Shown: positions 9,640 to 17,530 of the stretch, in pieces | Layout: the number at the start of each line of letters is the position of its first letter | Numbering within the stretch: the first letter of the stretch is position 1 | From: Echinimonas agarilytica | Lineage (GTDB): Bacteria > Pseudomonadota > Gammaproteobacteria > Enterobacterales > Neiellaceae | Length of the DNA stretch: 64,000 nucleotides | Reading direction: 5' to 3' | NCBI RefSeq assembly: GCF_023703465.1 | Contig: NZ_JAMQGP010000003.1 | Location: 310,001-374,000, forward strand | Translations under genes and position numbers: made by a program | The notes under the pieces: model-generated | The model's database searches: none | Told to the model about the DNA's origin: nothing | What the model saw: only the letters and a program-made list of their open reading frames with translations

Positions 9640-9943
9640 GTTTTACATCCTTGGCTCTAAATCTGTTCCAATTCAGGGCATAACCATACTCATTATGTTG
9701 TTATTTATAGGTTTTTTATTGTTGCTAATTCTCGATAGTGACTGGGAACAGACATTGCTTTGTATTCATGTGTTCTTACAAAGCTGTCTTGCGCATTAAA
9801 TAGAGCAAAAACTGAACCAAGTTCATTGTAAACAAGACAATTTTATAAGGCCTGTTGTCCGCAGTGAGTGTCACGCTGCACGCGAGAAACGCTGTGGTTT
9901 TGGGGGGAGTTGGCTCCCATGTTGTAAGCGAGAAGGACATGTA
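9640..9943. promoter_or_regulatory. Divergent control region between the AraC-type gene and the TRAP-eutBC operon
   Basis: A 304-base gap without a convincing gene. It holds an 8-bp inverted repeat, tctgttcc at 9662-9669 and ggaacaga at 9745-9752, separated by 75 bases; such a pair could be an operator. A small hairpin gggag/ctccc at 9905-9918 lies just upstream of the AGAAGGA ribosome-binding site of the TRAP small permease gene. I cannot assign promoter elements with certainty. Confidence 0.45.
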
Positions 9944-10453
9944 ATGCCCAGTTTTATAGTTGCCTATGTGACGTACATCGACGCGTTTAATCGCGCGATA
10001 GGGCGCTTTATGATGTACGGAATTTTCCTAATGGTTGGTGTTCTGTTGTGGTCGTCAATCTCCAAAACTTTCTTCATGCCATCACTTTGGACACTTGAGT
10101 CTGCTCAATTCCTAATGGTTGCCTACTACATTTTGGGCGGTGCATACGCGATTCAGCTCAATGCCAATGTTCGGATGGATTTATTTTACGGCGAGTGGTC
10201 GGCTCACAAGCGTGCTTGGGTGGACGCGTTCACTGTGTTCTTTCTTATTTTCTATTTAGGTGTGCTGCTCTATGGGGGCTTAGAAAGCATGTTGTATTCA
10301 TTGGAGTACGGCCAGCGCAGCCGATCGGCTTGGCGACCTTACTTATGGCCCATTAAGGCGGCCATGTGTGTGGGCTTTGTGATGATGATTTTGCAGGCTA
10401 TCTCGCAGTTGATGAAAGATATTGCAGTAATTCGAGGAGTACCGATCAAATGA
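9944..10453 (+). CDS. TRAP transporter small permease (DctQ-type)
   Basis: A 169-residue integral membrane protein with four predicted helices (about 20-45, 55-75, 92-115 and 135-155), the layout of TRAP small permeases. It forms the membrane part of a sodium-coupled, binding-protein-dependent importer together with the large permease. ATG at 9944 follows AGAAGGA. Its stop overlaps the start of the large permease gene (ATGA at 10450-10453), giving translational coupling. Because the operon continues into eutBC, the likely substrate is ethanolamine. Confidence 0.9.
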   Translation: MPSFIVAYVTYIDAFNRAIGRFMMYGIFLMVGVLLWSSISKTFFMPSLWTLESAQFLMVAYYILGGAYAIQLNANVRMDLFYGEWSAHKRAWVDAFTVFFLIFYLGVLLYGGLESMLYSLEYGQRSRSAWRPYLWPIKAAMCVGFVMMILQAISQLMKDIAVIRGVPIK

Positions 10454-11772
10454 GTTATGGAATGATCGCAATTGTCATGTTTTCGTCGATGATGCTGCTG
10501 ATGATCACCGGCCAGCGCGTGTTTGCAGCCATTGGAGCGGTGGCCTCTGTTGCCGCGATCGTGCTGTGGGGCACTGGCGGTGTGGAAATACCTTTCACTG
10601 CCACTATGAAATTAATGAATTGGTACCCGTTGTTAACTTTGCCCATGTTTATTTTTATGGGGTACATCCTTTCTGAATCCAAGATTGCCGATGACTTATA
10701 CAAGATGTTTCATGTTTGGATGGGACCCATGCCTGGCGGCTTGGCCATTGGTACCATTGGCTTAATGGTGTTGGTGTCTGCCATGAATGGCCTATCGGTG
10801 GCGGGAATGGCCATTGGCGCAACCATTGCGTTGCCCGAATTGTTAAAGCGTAAGTACGACAAACGCATGGTTACAGGGGTGATTCAGGCGGGGTCGTCGT
10901 TGGGAATTTTAGTTCCACCTTCTGTGGTACTGGTGCTATACGCCATGATCGCTCGTCAGCCTGTGGGGCAACTTTGGTTGGCTGGCGTGATTCCGGGCTT
11001 GGTGATGGCCTCACTGTTCGTGATTTACATCGCAGTGCGCTGCCGCATGAACCCAAGTTTAGGGCCTGCTCTTGAAGCGCAAGAACGCGATGTTCCCATG
11101 GCTGAAAAACTACGTTTGTTGGGTGCCGGCGCGCTGCCCTTTGGTATTTTTGCGGTGATGATGGTGCCCTTTGTGAACGGCTGGACCAGTCTGGTAGAAA
11201 GCTCAGCGATTGGCGCTATGGCGGCCTTACTTGCTGCCATTGTGAAAGGGCGTTTAACCAAAAAAGTATTCGAAAATTCAGTGCGTAGTACGTTGGCTAT
11301 ATCGTGCATGTTCATGTGGATCATCTTAGCAGCGTTGGGCTTTGGTGCGGTGTTCGACGGCCTTGGTGCTGTTAAATCAATTGAAGCGTTGTTTACCGAT
11401 CAATTGGGCTTGAGCCCGTGGACCATTCTGATTTTGATGCAGTTGTCATTTTTGATTATGGGTACCTTCTTGGATGACACAGCAATGCTGGTGATTGTTG
11501 CTCCGCTCTATGTGCCGCTGGTACATGCTCTCGGATTTGACCTTATTTGGTATGGCGTGCTTTACACCATTACCTCGCAAATTGCCTATATGACCCCGCC
11601 TTTTGGTTACAACCTTTTCCTCATGCGAGCCATGGCTCCGCCTGAAATTAGCCTGCGCGATATATACGGCTCTATTGGCCCCTTTGTGGCCATTATGGTG
11701 GCCTCGCTGATTCTTATTATGGTGTTCCCTCAACTGGCGTTATGGCTACCGGAATATGTGTATGCACGCTAA
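10450..11772 (+). CDS. TRAP transporter large permease (DctM-type)
   Basis: A 440-residue polytopic membrane protein of the DctM family, the translocation channel of a TRAP importer. Family features are GIIQAGSSLGILVPPS-like text (here VIQAGSSLGILVPPSVVL), repeated hydrophobic helices over the whole length and FLDDTAMLVIVAPLYVPL near residue 350. The start is ATG at 10450, overlapping the stop of the small permease by four bases. An upstream in-frame start at 10366 would run deep into the previous gene and is unlikely. The binding-protein gene follows after 86 bases. Confidence 0.93.
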   Translation: MSYGMIAIVMFSSMMLLMITGQRVFAAIGAVASVAAIVLWGTGGVEIPFTATMKLMNWYPLLTLPMFIFMGYILSESKIADDLYKMFHVWMGPMPGGLAIGTIGLMVLVSAMNGLSVAGMAIGATIALPELLKRKYDKRMVTGVIQAGSSLGILVPPSVVLVLYAMIARQPVGQLWLAGVIPGLVMASLFVIYIAVRCRMNPSLGPALEAQERDVPMAEKLRLLGAGALPFGIFAVMMVPFVNGWTSLVESSAIGAMAALLAAIVKGRLTKKVFENSVRSTLAISCMFMWIILAALGFGAVFDGLGAVKSIEALFTDQLGLSPWTILILMQLSFLIMGTFLDDTAMLVIVAPLYVPLVHALGFDLIWYGVLYTITSQIAYMTPPFGYNLFLMRAMAPPEISLRDIYGSIGPFVAIMVASLILIMVFPQLALWLPEYVYAR

Positions 11773-11813
11773 CGAAAGTGCATGTTTTAGTGATTGCGAA
11801 TGACAAATTACGG

Positions 11814-11836
11814 AGTAGGCAACGGGGCCTACTTTG
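11814..11836 (+). other. Small hairpin upstream of the TRAP binding-protein gene
   Basis: A 7-bp inverted repeat agtaggc (11814-11820) and gcctact (11827-11833) with a 6-base loop, followed by ttt. It sits between the large permease stop and the binding-protein ribosome-binding site. It could be a weak attenuator or a mRNA-processing or stability element that lets the binding protein be made in excess. Confidence 0.4.
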
Positions 11837-11858
11837 AATCTCAAACGGAGTGACAACC

Positions 11859-12899
11859 ATGAACTCAAGACGTAAGTTTTTAACCGGTGCTGCGGCACTC
11901 ACGACCAGTACGATGTTGGCGCCAGCCAAAACGTTTGCGGCAAGCCCCAAAATTAAATGGCGAATGCAAACATATGCGGGGCCGTCATTGGCTGAACATG
12001 TGGTGAAACCAGCGATTGAAACCTTTAATCGAATCGCCGGTGAAGAGATGCAAATTGAGCTTTATTACGCCGACCAACTAGTGCCTACGGGAGAGCTTTT
12101 TCGTGCCATGCAAAAAGGCATTATCGATGCTGTTCAATCGGATGATGACTCGATGGCTTCGCCGACTGAAGTCACAACCTTTGGTGGGTACTTTCCATTT
12201 GGTAGCCGCTATTCGTTAGATGTTCCAGTACTTTTCAATCAGTACGGGCTAGGTGAAATCTGGCAAGAAGAATATGCCAAAGTAGGGGTGAAACATATTT
12301 CAGCCGGAGCTTGGGATCCATGTCATTTTGCCACCAAAAAACCCATTACCAGCTTAAGTGATTTAAAAGGTTTACGTGTGTTTACTTTTCCAACCGCTGG
12401 GCGTTTCTTGTCAAAGTTTGGCGTGGTGCCTGTGTCTATTCCTTGGGAAGATGTGGAAGTGGCTTTGCAAACCGGAGAACTAGACGGCATAGCATGGTCT
12501 GGTATTACCGAAGACTATACTGTGGGCTGGTCAAAGGTGACGGACTATTTCTTAACCAATAATATATCGGGCGCTTGGATCGGTTCGTTCTTTGCCAATA
12601 TGAAGCGCTACAACGAATTACCTGAACATCTCAAAGAGTTGTTAGCCTTGTGTATGGACAGTTCACATTACCATCGCCAGTGGTGGTACTGGGGAGGCGA
12701 GGCAAAATTGCGAGTAGAAGGCACAGAGATGAAGCTGACCTCTATTCCTGATGCAGAGTGGGCAACGGTTGAAGCTGAAGCTCATAAATTTTGGGAAGAA
12801 ATTGCCAAAGAGTCTCCAACCAAAGCCAAGGTGGTTGAAATATTTAAGAAGTACAACGCTGATATGGTCAAAGCGGGTCGCCCATATCGTTATGGGTAA
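11859..12899 (+). CDS. TRAP transporter substrate-binding protein (DctP-type), probably ethanolamine-binding
   Basis: A 346-residue periplasmic binding protein with a twin-arginine signal (SRRKFL at residues 3-8, cleavage near FAA/S). The fold hallmarks are visible: GELFRAMQKGIIDA, SLSDLKGL and VALQTGELDGIAWSG. In carboxylate-binding relatives the segment after DLKG reads KMR or KIR, and its Arg holds the substrate carboxylate; here it reads GLRVF, so Phe175 stands at that position. That fits a substrate without a carboxylate. With eutBC directly downstream, ethanolamine is the natural candidate. ATG at 11859 is preferred to GTG at 11850 because AACGGAG is optimally spaced. I recall a solved TRAP binding protein from Chromohalobacter with bound ethanolamine, which supports the idea. 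Confidence 0.9.
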   Translation: MNSRRKFLTGAAALTTSTMLAPAKTFAASPKIKWRMQTYAGPSLAEHVVKPAIETFNRIAGEEMQIELYYADQLVPTGELFRAMQKGIIDAVQSDDDSMASPTEVTTFGGYFPFGSRYSLDVPVLFNQYGLGEIWQEEYAKVGVKHISAGAWDPCHFATKKPITSLSDLKGLRVFTFPTAGRFLSKFGVVPVSIPWEDVEVALQTGELDGIAWSGITEDYTVGWSKVTDYFLTNNISGAWIGSFFANMKRYNELPEHLKELLALCMDSSHYHRQWWYWGGEAKLRVEGTEMKLTSIPDAEWATVEAEAHKFWEEIAKESPTKAKVVEIFKKYNADMVKAGRPYRYG

Positions 12900-12906
12900 G
12901 CGCTGC

Positions 12907-12935
12907 GAGCACCAGCGAAATATTTGCTGGTGCTC
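12907..12935 (+). other. Intercistronic hairpin between the TRAP binding-protein gene and eutB
   Basis: A perfect 10-bp inverted repeat, gagcaccagc (12907-12916) and gctggtgctc (12926-12935), loop of 9 bases. No T-run follows, so it is not a standard terminator. In this position it may stabilise the binding-protein message or reduce read-through into eutBC. Confidence 0.55.
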
Positions 12936-12992
12936 TGTATGAGTGTGAGGCTCGATTAATAGGCATGTGTGTGAGGCAATAAAGGACAAGTG

Positions 12993-14399
12993 ATGAGCGC
13001 ACCCTACCGTTGGCAACAGGGCCATCAAGTTTACGTGTTTAATACGTTAGCTGAGCTGATGGCAAAAGCCACTCCAGAGCGTTCGGGAGACGCGTTGGCG
13101 GGTGTGTGCGCAGCCAATGCTGAAGAGCGAGTGATTGCGCAAATGACATTGGCCAATGTTCCTCTCAAGACCTTTTTGAATGATGTGATCATTCCTTATG
13201 AATCTGACGAAATTACTCGTTTAATCATCGATCAGCATGACCTAAACGCCTTTTCTATAGTGTCGCATATGACAGTTGGCGACTTTCGAAATTGGCTACT
13301 GAATGATGATGTTGATGGCGCAGCTTTGGCGAATCTACGTGCAGGATTGACGCCAGAAATGGTTGCAGCGGTGAGTAAAATTATGCGCAATCAAGACCTT
13401 ATTTTGGTGGCGAAAAAGTGTCGAGTAGTGACAGCCTTTCGAAATACCGTTGGCCTTGAAAACCGGCTTTCCACCCGCTTACAACCCAATCATCCAACCG
13501 ATTCACTCGACGGTATTGCCGCGACTATTTTCGACGGCTTGATGTATGGCAATGGTGATGCGGTGATTGGTATCAATCCAGCCACTGACAATGTGGCACA
13601 AACCATCAAATTGTTAGGTATGCTTGAAGAAGTGATCGAGCATTATCAGATCCCCACTCAGTCGTGCGTACTCACGCACGTGACCAATACCATAGAAGCA
13701 ATAGAGCAAGGCGCAGCCGTTGATTTAGTGTTCCAATCCATTGGCGGAACGCAGGGCACAAATGATGCTTTTGGCATCAATTTAAACGTATTGCAAGAAG
13801 CGCAAGATGCTGCACATTCGTTGCAACGCGGCACTGTGGGTCGCAACGTCATGTACTTTGAGACGGGGCAAGGCACCGCGCTTTCGTCTAATGCATATCA
13901 TGGAGTAGACCAGCAAACTTGTGAGGCGAGAGCTTATGCCGTGGCGCGGCATTTTGATCCATTGCTAGTGAATACCGTGGTGGGTTTTATTGGTCCGGAA
14001 TATTTGTTTGATGGCAAACAAATTATTCGTGCGGGATTAGAAGATCATTTCTGCGGTAAATTGTTAGGGCTGCCCATGGGCTGTGATATTTGTTACACCA
14101 ATCATGCCTACGCAGACCAAAATGATATGGACAACTTACTGACGTTATTGGGCGTGGCGGGATGCTCATTTATTATGGGGATCCCTGGCTCAGACGACAT
14201 CATGCTGAATTATCAAACCACCTCATTTCACGATGCTCTATACGCGCGCAAAGCGCTTGGGCTCAAGCCCGCCCCCGAATTTGAACAATGGTTGACTGAT
14301 ATGGGCATATTCAGTGATGTAGGCCAAGTGCACTTGAGCCAAAGTTCTGCCAAACCTTTTCGTGATGTCATTTCTTTGCTGAGTCGGGAGGATGTGTGA
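12993..14399 (+). CDS. eutB: Ethanolamine ammonia-lyase, large (alpha) subunit
   Basis: EutB is the catalytic subunit of the adenosylcobalamin-dependent enzyme that converts ethanolamine to acetaldehyde and ammonia. The 468-residue protein is close to the usual length (E. coli about 453). It shows the family motifs DGLMYGNGDAVIGINPATDN and FETGQGTALSSNAYHG, containing the substrate-binding Glu of ETGQG, and MGCDICYTNHAYADQNDMD. The first codons are GTG-ATG; ATG at 12993 is placed 6 bases after AAAGGAC and is preferred. It overlaps eutC by four bases. No eutA reactivase and no microcompartment genes are visible nearby, so acetaldehyde would be handled by enzymes elsewhere. Confidence 0.96.
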   Translation: MSAPYRWQQGHQVYVFNTLAELMAKATPERSGDALAGVCAANAEERVIAQMTLANVPLKTFLNDVIIPYESDEITRLIIDQHDLNAFSIVSHMTVGDFRNWLLNDDVDGAALANLRAGLTPEMVAAVSKIMRNQDLILVAKKCRVVTAFRNTVGLENRLSTRLQPNHPTDSLDGIAATIFDGLMYGNGDAVIGINPATDNVAQTIKLLGMLEEVIEHYQIPTQSCVLTHVTNTIEAIEQGAAVDLVFQSIGGTQGTNDAFGINLNVLQEAQDAAHSLQRGTVGRNVMYFETGQGTALSSNAYHGVDQQTCEARAYAVARHFDPLLVNTVVGFIGPEYLFDGKQIIRAGLEDHFCGKLLGLPMGCDICYTNHAYADQNDMDNLLTLLGVAGCSFIMGIPGSDDIMLNYQTTSFHDALYARKALGLKPAPEFEQWLTDMGIFSDVGQVHLSQSSAKPFRDVISLLSREDV

Positions 14400-15283
14400 G
14401 CAAATATTCTGATAAATCGGCATTGATATGCCCGACGCTGGTGACTCAAAATCCTTGGCAGGAGCTAAACCAGTTTACCTCAGCTCGGATCGCTTTAGGC
14501 CGCGCCGGAAATAGCATTCCAACGGATAAACTATTGGCCTTTCAACTCGATCATGCGCGGGCAATTGATGCGGTTCACAATGCATTAGAGACCAAAGCAC
14601 TGGTTGCACAATTTAGCACCAATCAGACGTTGGCGAACTCGGCGCTGTTACCGCCTTATGTGGTGACCAGTAAAGCCCGAGATCGCATGATTTATTTACA
14701 ACGCCCCGATTTAGGTCGACAGCTTAATGATGATGCATGGCAACAGCTTCAGAGCTCAGTCCCGAAAGCTACGGCCCATAAAACACATTATGATCTAGTC
14801 ATTGTGGTAGCCGATGGGTTATCAGCGTCGGCTATTCATCATCATGCCTTAGCGGTGATTGAACGCCTTGTGAACTTATTATTCGCGGATAAAACACATG
14901 ATTGGTCGGTTGCACCGTTAACTTTTGTGACTCAAGGTCGAGTGGCAATTGGGGATGATGTAGGCGAGTGTTTGAACGCTGATATTACGATGATTTTGAT
15001 CGGAGAACGGCCTGGCTTAACCTCGCCTGACAGTATGGGCATTTATCTCACATGGGCCGCCAAGCGCGGGGCAAAAGATTCGCAAAGGAACTGCATTTCT
15101 AACATTCGCCCTGAAGGTCTGAATTATGATGATGCCAGTCAAAAAGCGTTTTATTTGCTCAAAGAATCCCAAACTCTGAAACTCTCAGGCGTGGGGTTGA
15201 AAGACCGAACATCGAGCTCTGATGTCGAAGCTTCTATATCGTCTAATTCGCCTTCCCACTTCCTAACGCCTACTGAAAAATAG
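14396..15283 (+). CDS. eutC: Ethanolamine ammonia-lyase, small (beta) subunit
   Basis: EutC pairs with EutB and contributes to the B12-binding site. The 295-residue protein contains the family block VIVVADGLSASAIHHHAL and the C-terminal RPEGLNYDDASQKAFYLL. The start is GTG at 14396, four bases inside eutB (GTGTGA arrangement), indicating translational coupling; GGGAGG lies 5 to 8 bases upstream inside eutB. The last ~35 residues (after LKESQTLKLSGVGLKD) are Ser-rich and beyond the conserved core. No intrinsic terminator is apparent after the stop. Confidence 0.95.
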   Translation: MSKYSDKSALICPTLVTQNPWQELNQFTSARIALGRAGNSIPTDKLLAFQLDHARAIDAVHNALETKALVAQFSTNQTLANSALLPPYVVTSKARDRMIYLQRPDLGRQLNDDAWQQLQSSVPKATAHKTHYDLVIVVADGLSASAIHHHALAVIERLVNLLFADKTHDWSVAPLTFVTQGRVAIGDDVGECLNADITMILIGERPGLTSPDSMGIYLTWAAKRGAKDSQRNCISNIRPEGLNYDDASQKAFYLLKESQTLKLSGVGLKDRTSSSDVEASISSNSPSHFLTPTEK

Positions 15284-15513
15284 TCACAGAGATGTTTTTG
15301 TACAGATTTTTTGGTTGATAAACGTTATGTGTAAAATGGTTCGAGAGCCTCATTAATTAATGGCTTTAGATAATTATACGGTTTGTTTGACAAGCAGTTA
15401 TCATAAGTTGAATGAGATCCGAGTCTGCTTTTTGAATATTTCATATTGATACAGATCAATTCAGCTATGTAACATTGTTAACAATAAATCATCATCTAAC
15501 CGTTGGGTTGTAC

Positions 15514-17325
15514 ATGGCTAACTATCAAAAAACTGCACTTGCTATTTTAATCAGTTCCTCTTTCGCGACATACGCTGCAGACTGGGATGGACTTCCTGTT
15601 CCTGCTGATGCCGGTGAAGGAAACGTTTGGGTATTACAATCGTTATCTGATGATTTTAACTATTCTGCGCCAGCTGCCGACAAAGGTGAAGAGTTTGCTA
15701 CGCGCTGGAAAGAAGGTTTTATCAATGACTGGCAAGGCCCAGGTAAAACAGTGTGGAAGCCAGACAATTCATCGATTGAAGGTGGAGAACTGATTCTACG
15801 TGCGAGCCGTATTCCACTTGATTTTGAAGATGATGCTAAAGCCGGCGGCGTTTATGTTGGTAGCATTACTTCAAAAGAGCACGTGAATTACCCGATTTAT
15901 TTAGAAGCACGCGCAAAATTAAGTAATACGGTATTGGCCAATGCATTCTGGTTGTTGAGTGACGATTCAACGGAAGAGATCGACATTATCGAAGCCTATG
16001 GTGCAGATGGTGTTGATACCGATGATGATGGTGTTATCGACGTTGATAACTCGTGGTTTGCAGCACGTATGCACCTGAGTACGCATACCTTTATTCGTGA
16101 CCCGTTTACAGATTACCAGCCAAGTGATAGTGAGGACGTGCTAGGGACTTGGTATCATGAGACAGGCAGAACGAATTGGCGTGAAGAGTATCATCGCGTA
16201 GGCGTTTACTGGAAAGCCCCTAACCATATTGAATATTACATTGACGGAAACTGGGTACGAACCATGACCGACACTGGCTATTCATATCTTGACCCCAACG
16301 GTGTGGTTAGATCGTTTGAGACCGACTTTAACCCGCTCGATAAGTACGACTATACCAATGGTACGGGTTTGAGTAAGCCGATGTCTGTAATTATTAATAT
16401 GGAAGATCAAGATTGGCGTGAGGAGCAAGGTATCACGCCAACGGATACGACTTTGGCCGACGATACCAAAAACAACTACCGTGTTGATTGGGTTCGTTTT
16501 TATAAGCCTATGAGTGAAGCTGCCGCAAAAGATACATCGGAATGGGAAGAAGGTGAGCGAGTTACAACTACGTTTGGGTCATTCATTGAAACCGGTAAAA
16601 CGGGTGAAGAGTGTTGTGGCGATACGGTTTTGGGATTTAACGTCAATGGTGATCTCATCAACTACAACACCTCGGGTGATTGGGGTGAGTACACGGTTGA
16701 ATTCGCAGAAGCAGGGCACTATCGCACTGAAGCTCTGATTGCCACGTCGACTGCGACGAATATTGGTTTGACCGTCACTCTTGATGATGAACTGATGCAA
16801 AGTATGAGTTTTGACGGAACAGGTGACTGGGGCAATTACGAAGCTAGAAAGTCAGGCGATAGCTTCTACGTAGCGTCTGCAGGCACTAAAACAGTTCGCA
16901 TTGCCAGCACTGGTAGCAGTGATTGGCAATGGAACGGTGACAGCTTTAGCTTCATTCATCTCATTGACCCTGATGCGGTAGAAACGGATCCAGAAGAAAC
17001 GGATCCAGAAGAAACGGATCCAGAAGAGACTGACCCAGAAGAGACTGACCCAGAAGAAACGGACCCAGAAGAGACTGACCCAGAAGAAACGGATCCAGAA
17101 GAGACAGACCCAGAAGAGACAGACCCAGAAGAGACAGACCCAGAAGAGACTGATCCAGAAGAGACTGACCCAGAAGAAACGGACCCAGAAGAAACAACTC
17201 CTGAGACTCCAGCTCCAGAAGAGGAAAAATCTTCAAGTGGCGGTTCATTCGGTATTCTCTCTGTCGCATGGCTTGCGTTGCTCGGTGGAGTGTCTGCTTT
17301 CCGCCGCCGTCAACAGAAGTTGTAA
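15514..17325 (+). CDS. Secreted GH16 beta-agarase with CBM6, EETDP-repeat linker and GlyGly-CTERM anchor
   Basis: A modular endo-acting agarase candidate of 603 residues. Order: signal peptide (1-21, cleavage after TYA), GH16 catalytic domain (about 25-335) with the catalytic motif EEIDIIE (nucleophile Glu155, assisting Asp157, acid/base Glu160), a CBM6 agar-binding domain (about 350-485), an acidic linker of 14 EETDP units, and a C-terminal SSSGG + hydrophobic helix + FRRRQQ tail. The tail is a GlyGly-CTERM sorting signal, processed by rhombosortase after type II secretion. ATG at 15514 is chosen because it puts the signal peptide at the N-terminus; an upstream TTG at 15475 is less likely. 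The gene is alone, far from the main galactan operon. GH16 includes agarases and porphyranases, so substrate preference is probable, not certain. Confidence 0.92.
   Translation: MANYQKTALAILISSSFATYAADWDGLPVPADAGEGNVWVLQSLSDDFNYSAPAADKGEEFATRWKEGFINDWQGPGKTVWKPDNSSIEGGELILRASRIPLDFEDDAKAGGVYVGSITSKEHVNYPIYLEARAKLSNTVLANAFWLLSDDSTEEIDIIEAYGADGVDTDDDGVIDVDNSWFAARMHLSTHTFIRDPFTDYQPSDSEDVLGTWYHETGRTNWREEYHRVGVYWKAPNHIEYYIDGNWVRTMTDTGYSYLDPNGVVRSFETDFNPLDKYDYTNGTGLSKPMSVIINMEDQDWREEQGITPTDTTLADDTKNNYRVDWVRFYKPMSEAAAKDTSEWEEGERVTTTFGSFIETGKTGEECCGDTVLGFNVNGDLINYNTSGDWGEYTVEFAEAGHYRTEALIATSTATNIGLTVTLDDELMQSMSFDGTGDWGNYEARKSGDSFYVASAGTKTVRIASTGSSDWQWNGDSFSFIHLIDPDAVETDPEETDPEETDPEETDPEETDPEETDPEETDPEETDPEETDPEETDPEETDPEETDPEETDPEETDPEETTPETPAPEEEKSSSGGSFGILSVAWLALLGGVSAFRRRQQKL
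16981..17190 (+). repeat. Fourteen 15-bp tandem repeats encoding EETDP
   Basis: Fourteen in-frame 15-bp copies encode a Glu-Thr-Asp-Pro-Glu linker. Copies differ only at synonymous positions, with blocks of acg-gat, act-gac and aca-gac variants, which suggests growth by unequal exchange or slippage of groups of units. The array links the CBM6 to the GlyGly-CTERM tail. Confidence 0.97.
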
Positions 17326-17530
17326 TATTCGACATTCGAGTTTGATGGAGTACCGCCCACAAGCGGAGTCAGAATTTCTGCCTCCGCTTTTCTTTTTGCC
17401 CACCAACTCCATTCAATGCCAGACTCATTCAAACCTTCTCAAATCCAATTTTGACGATTTTTTAAGCTCATACGAGATTTCGATTCTTGACTATAATCTT
17501 CGATCCGAATGGTAAGAAGAGCATGGCAAT

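Noticed and set aside
9596..9799. A 67-residue plus-strand open frame overlapping the start of the AraC-type gene
   Set aside because: No good ribosome-binding site, low-complexity hydrophobic translation, and it lies in a regulatory gap antisense to the regulator start.
10366..10450. Longer start for the TRAP large permease
   Set aside because: The extra residues come from reading the end of the small-permease gene in another frame; the four-base ATGA overlap at 10450 is the natural start.
16978..17193. CRISPR-like or intergenic satellite interpretation of the tandem array
   Set aside because: Units are directly adjacent, 15 bp long, in frame and without spacers; they encode a protein linker.
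16961..17362. A 133-residue minus-strand frame rich in Leu-Leu-Gly-Leu repeats
   Set aside because: It is the antisense reading of the EETDP repeats in the agarase gene.
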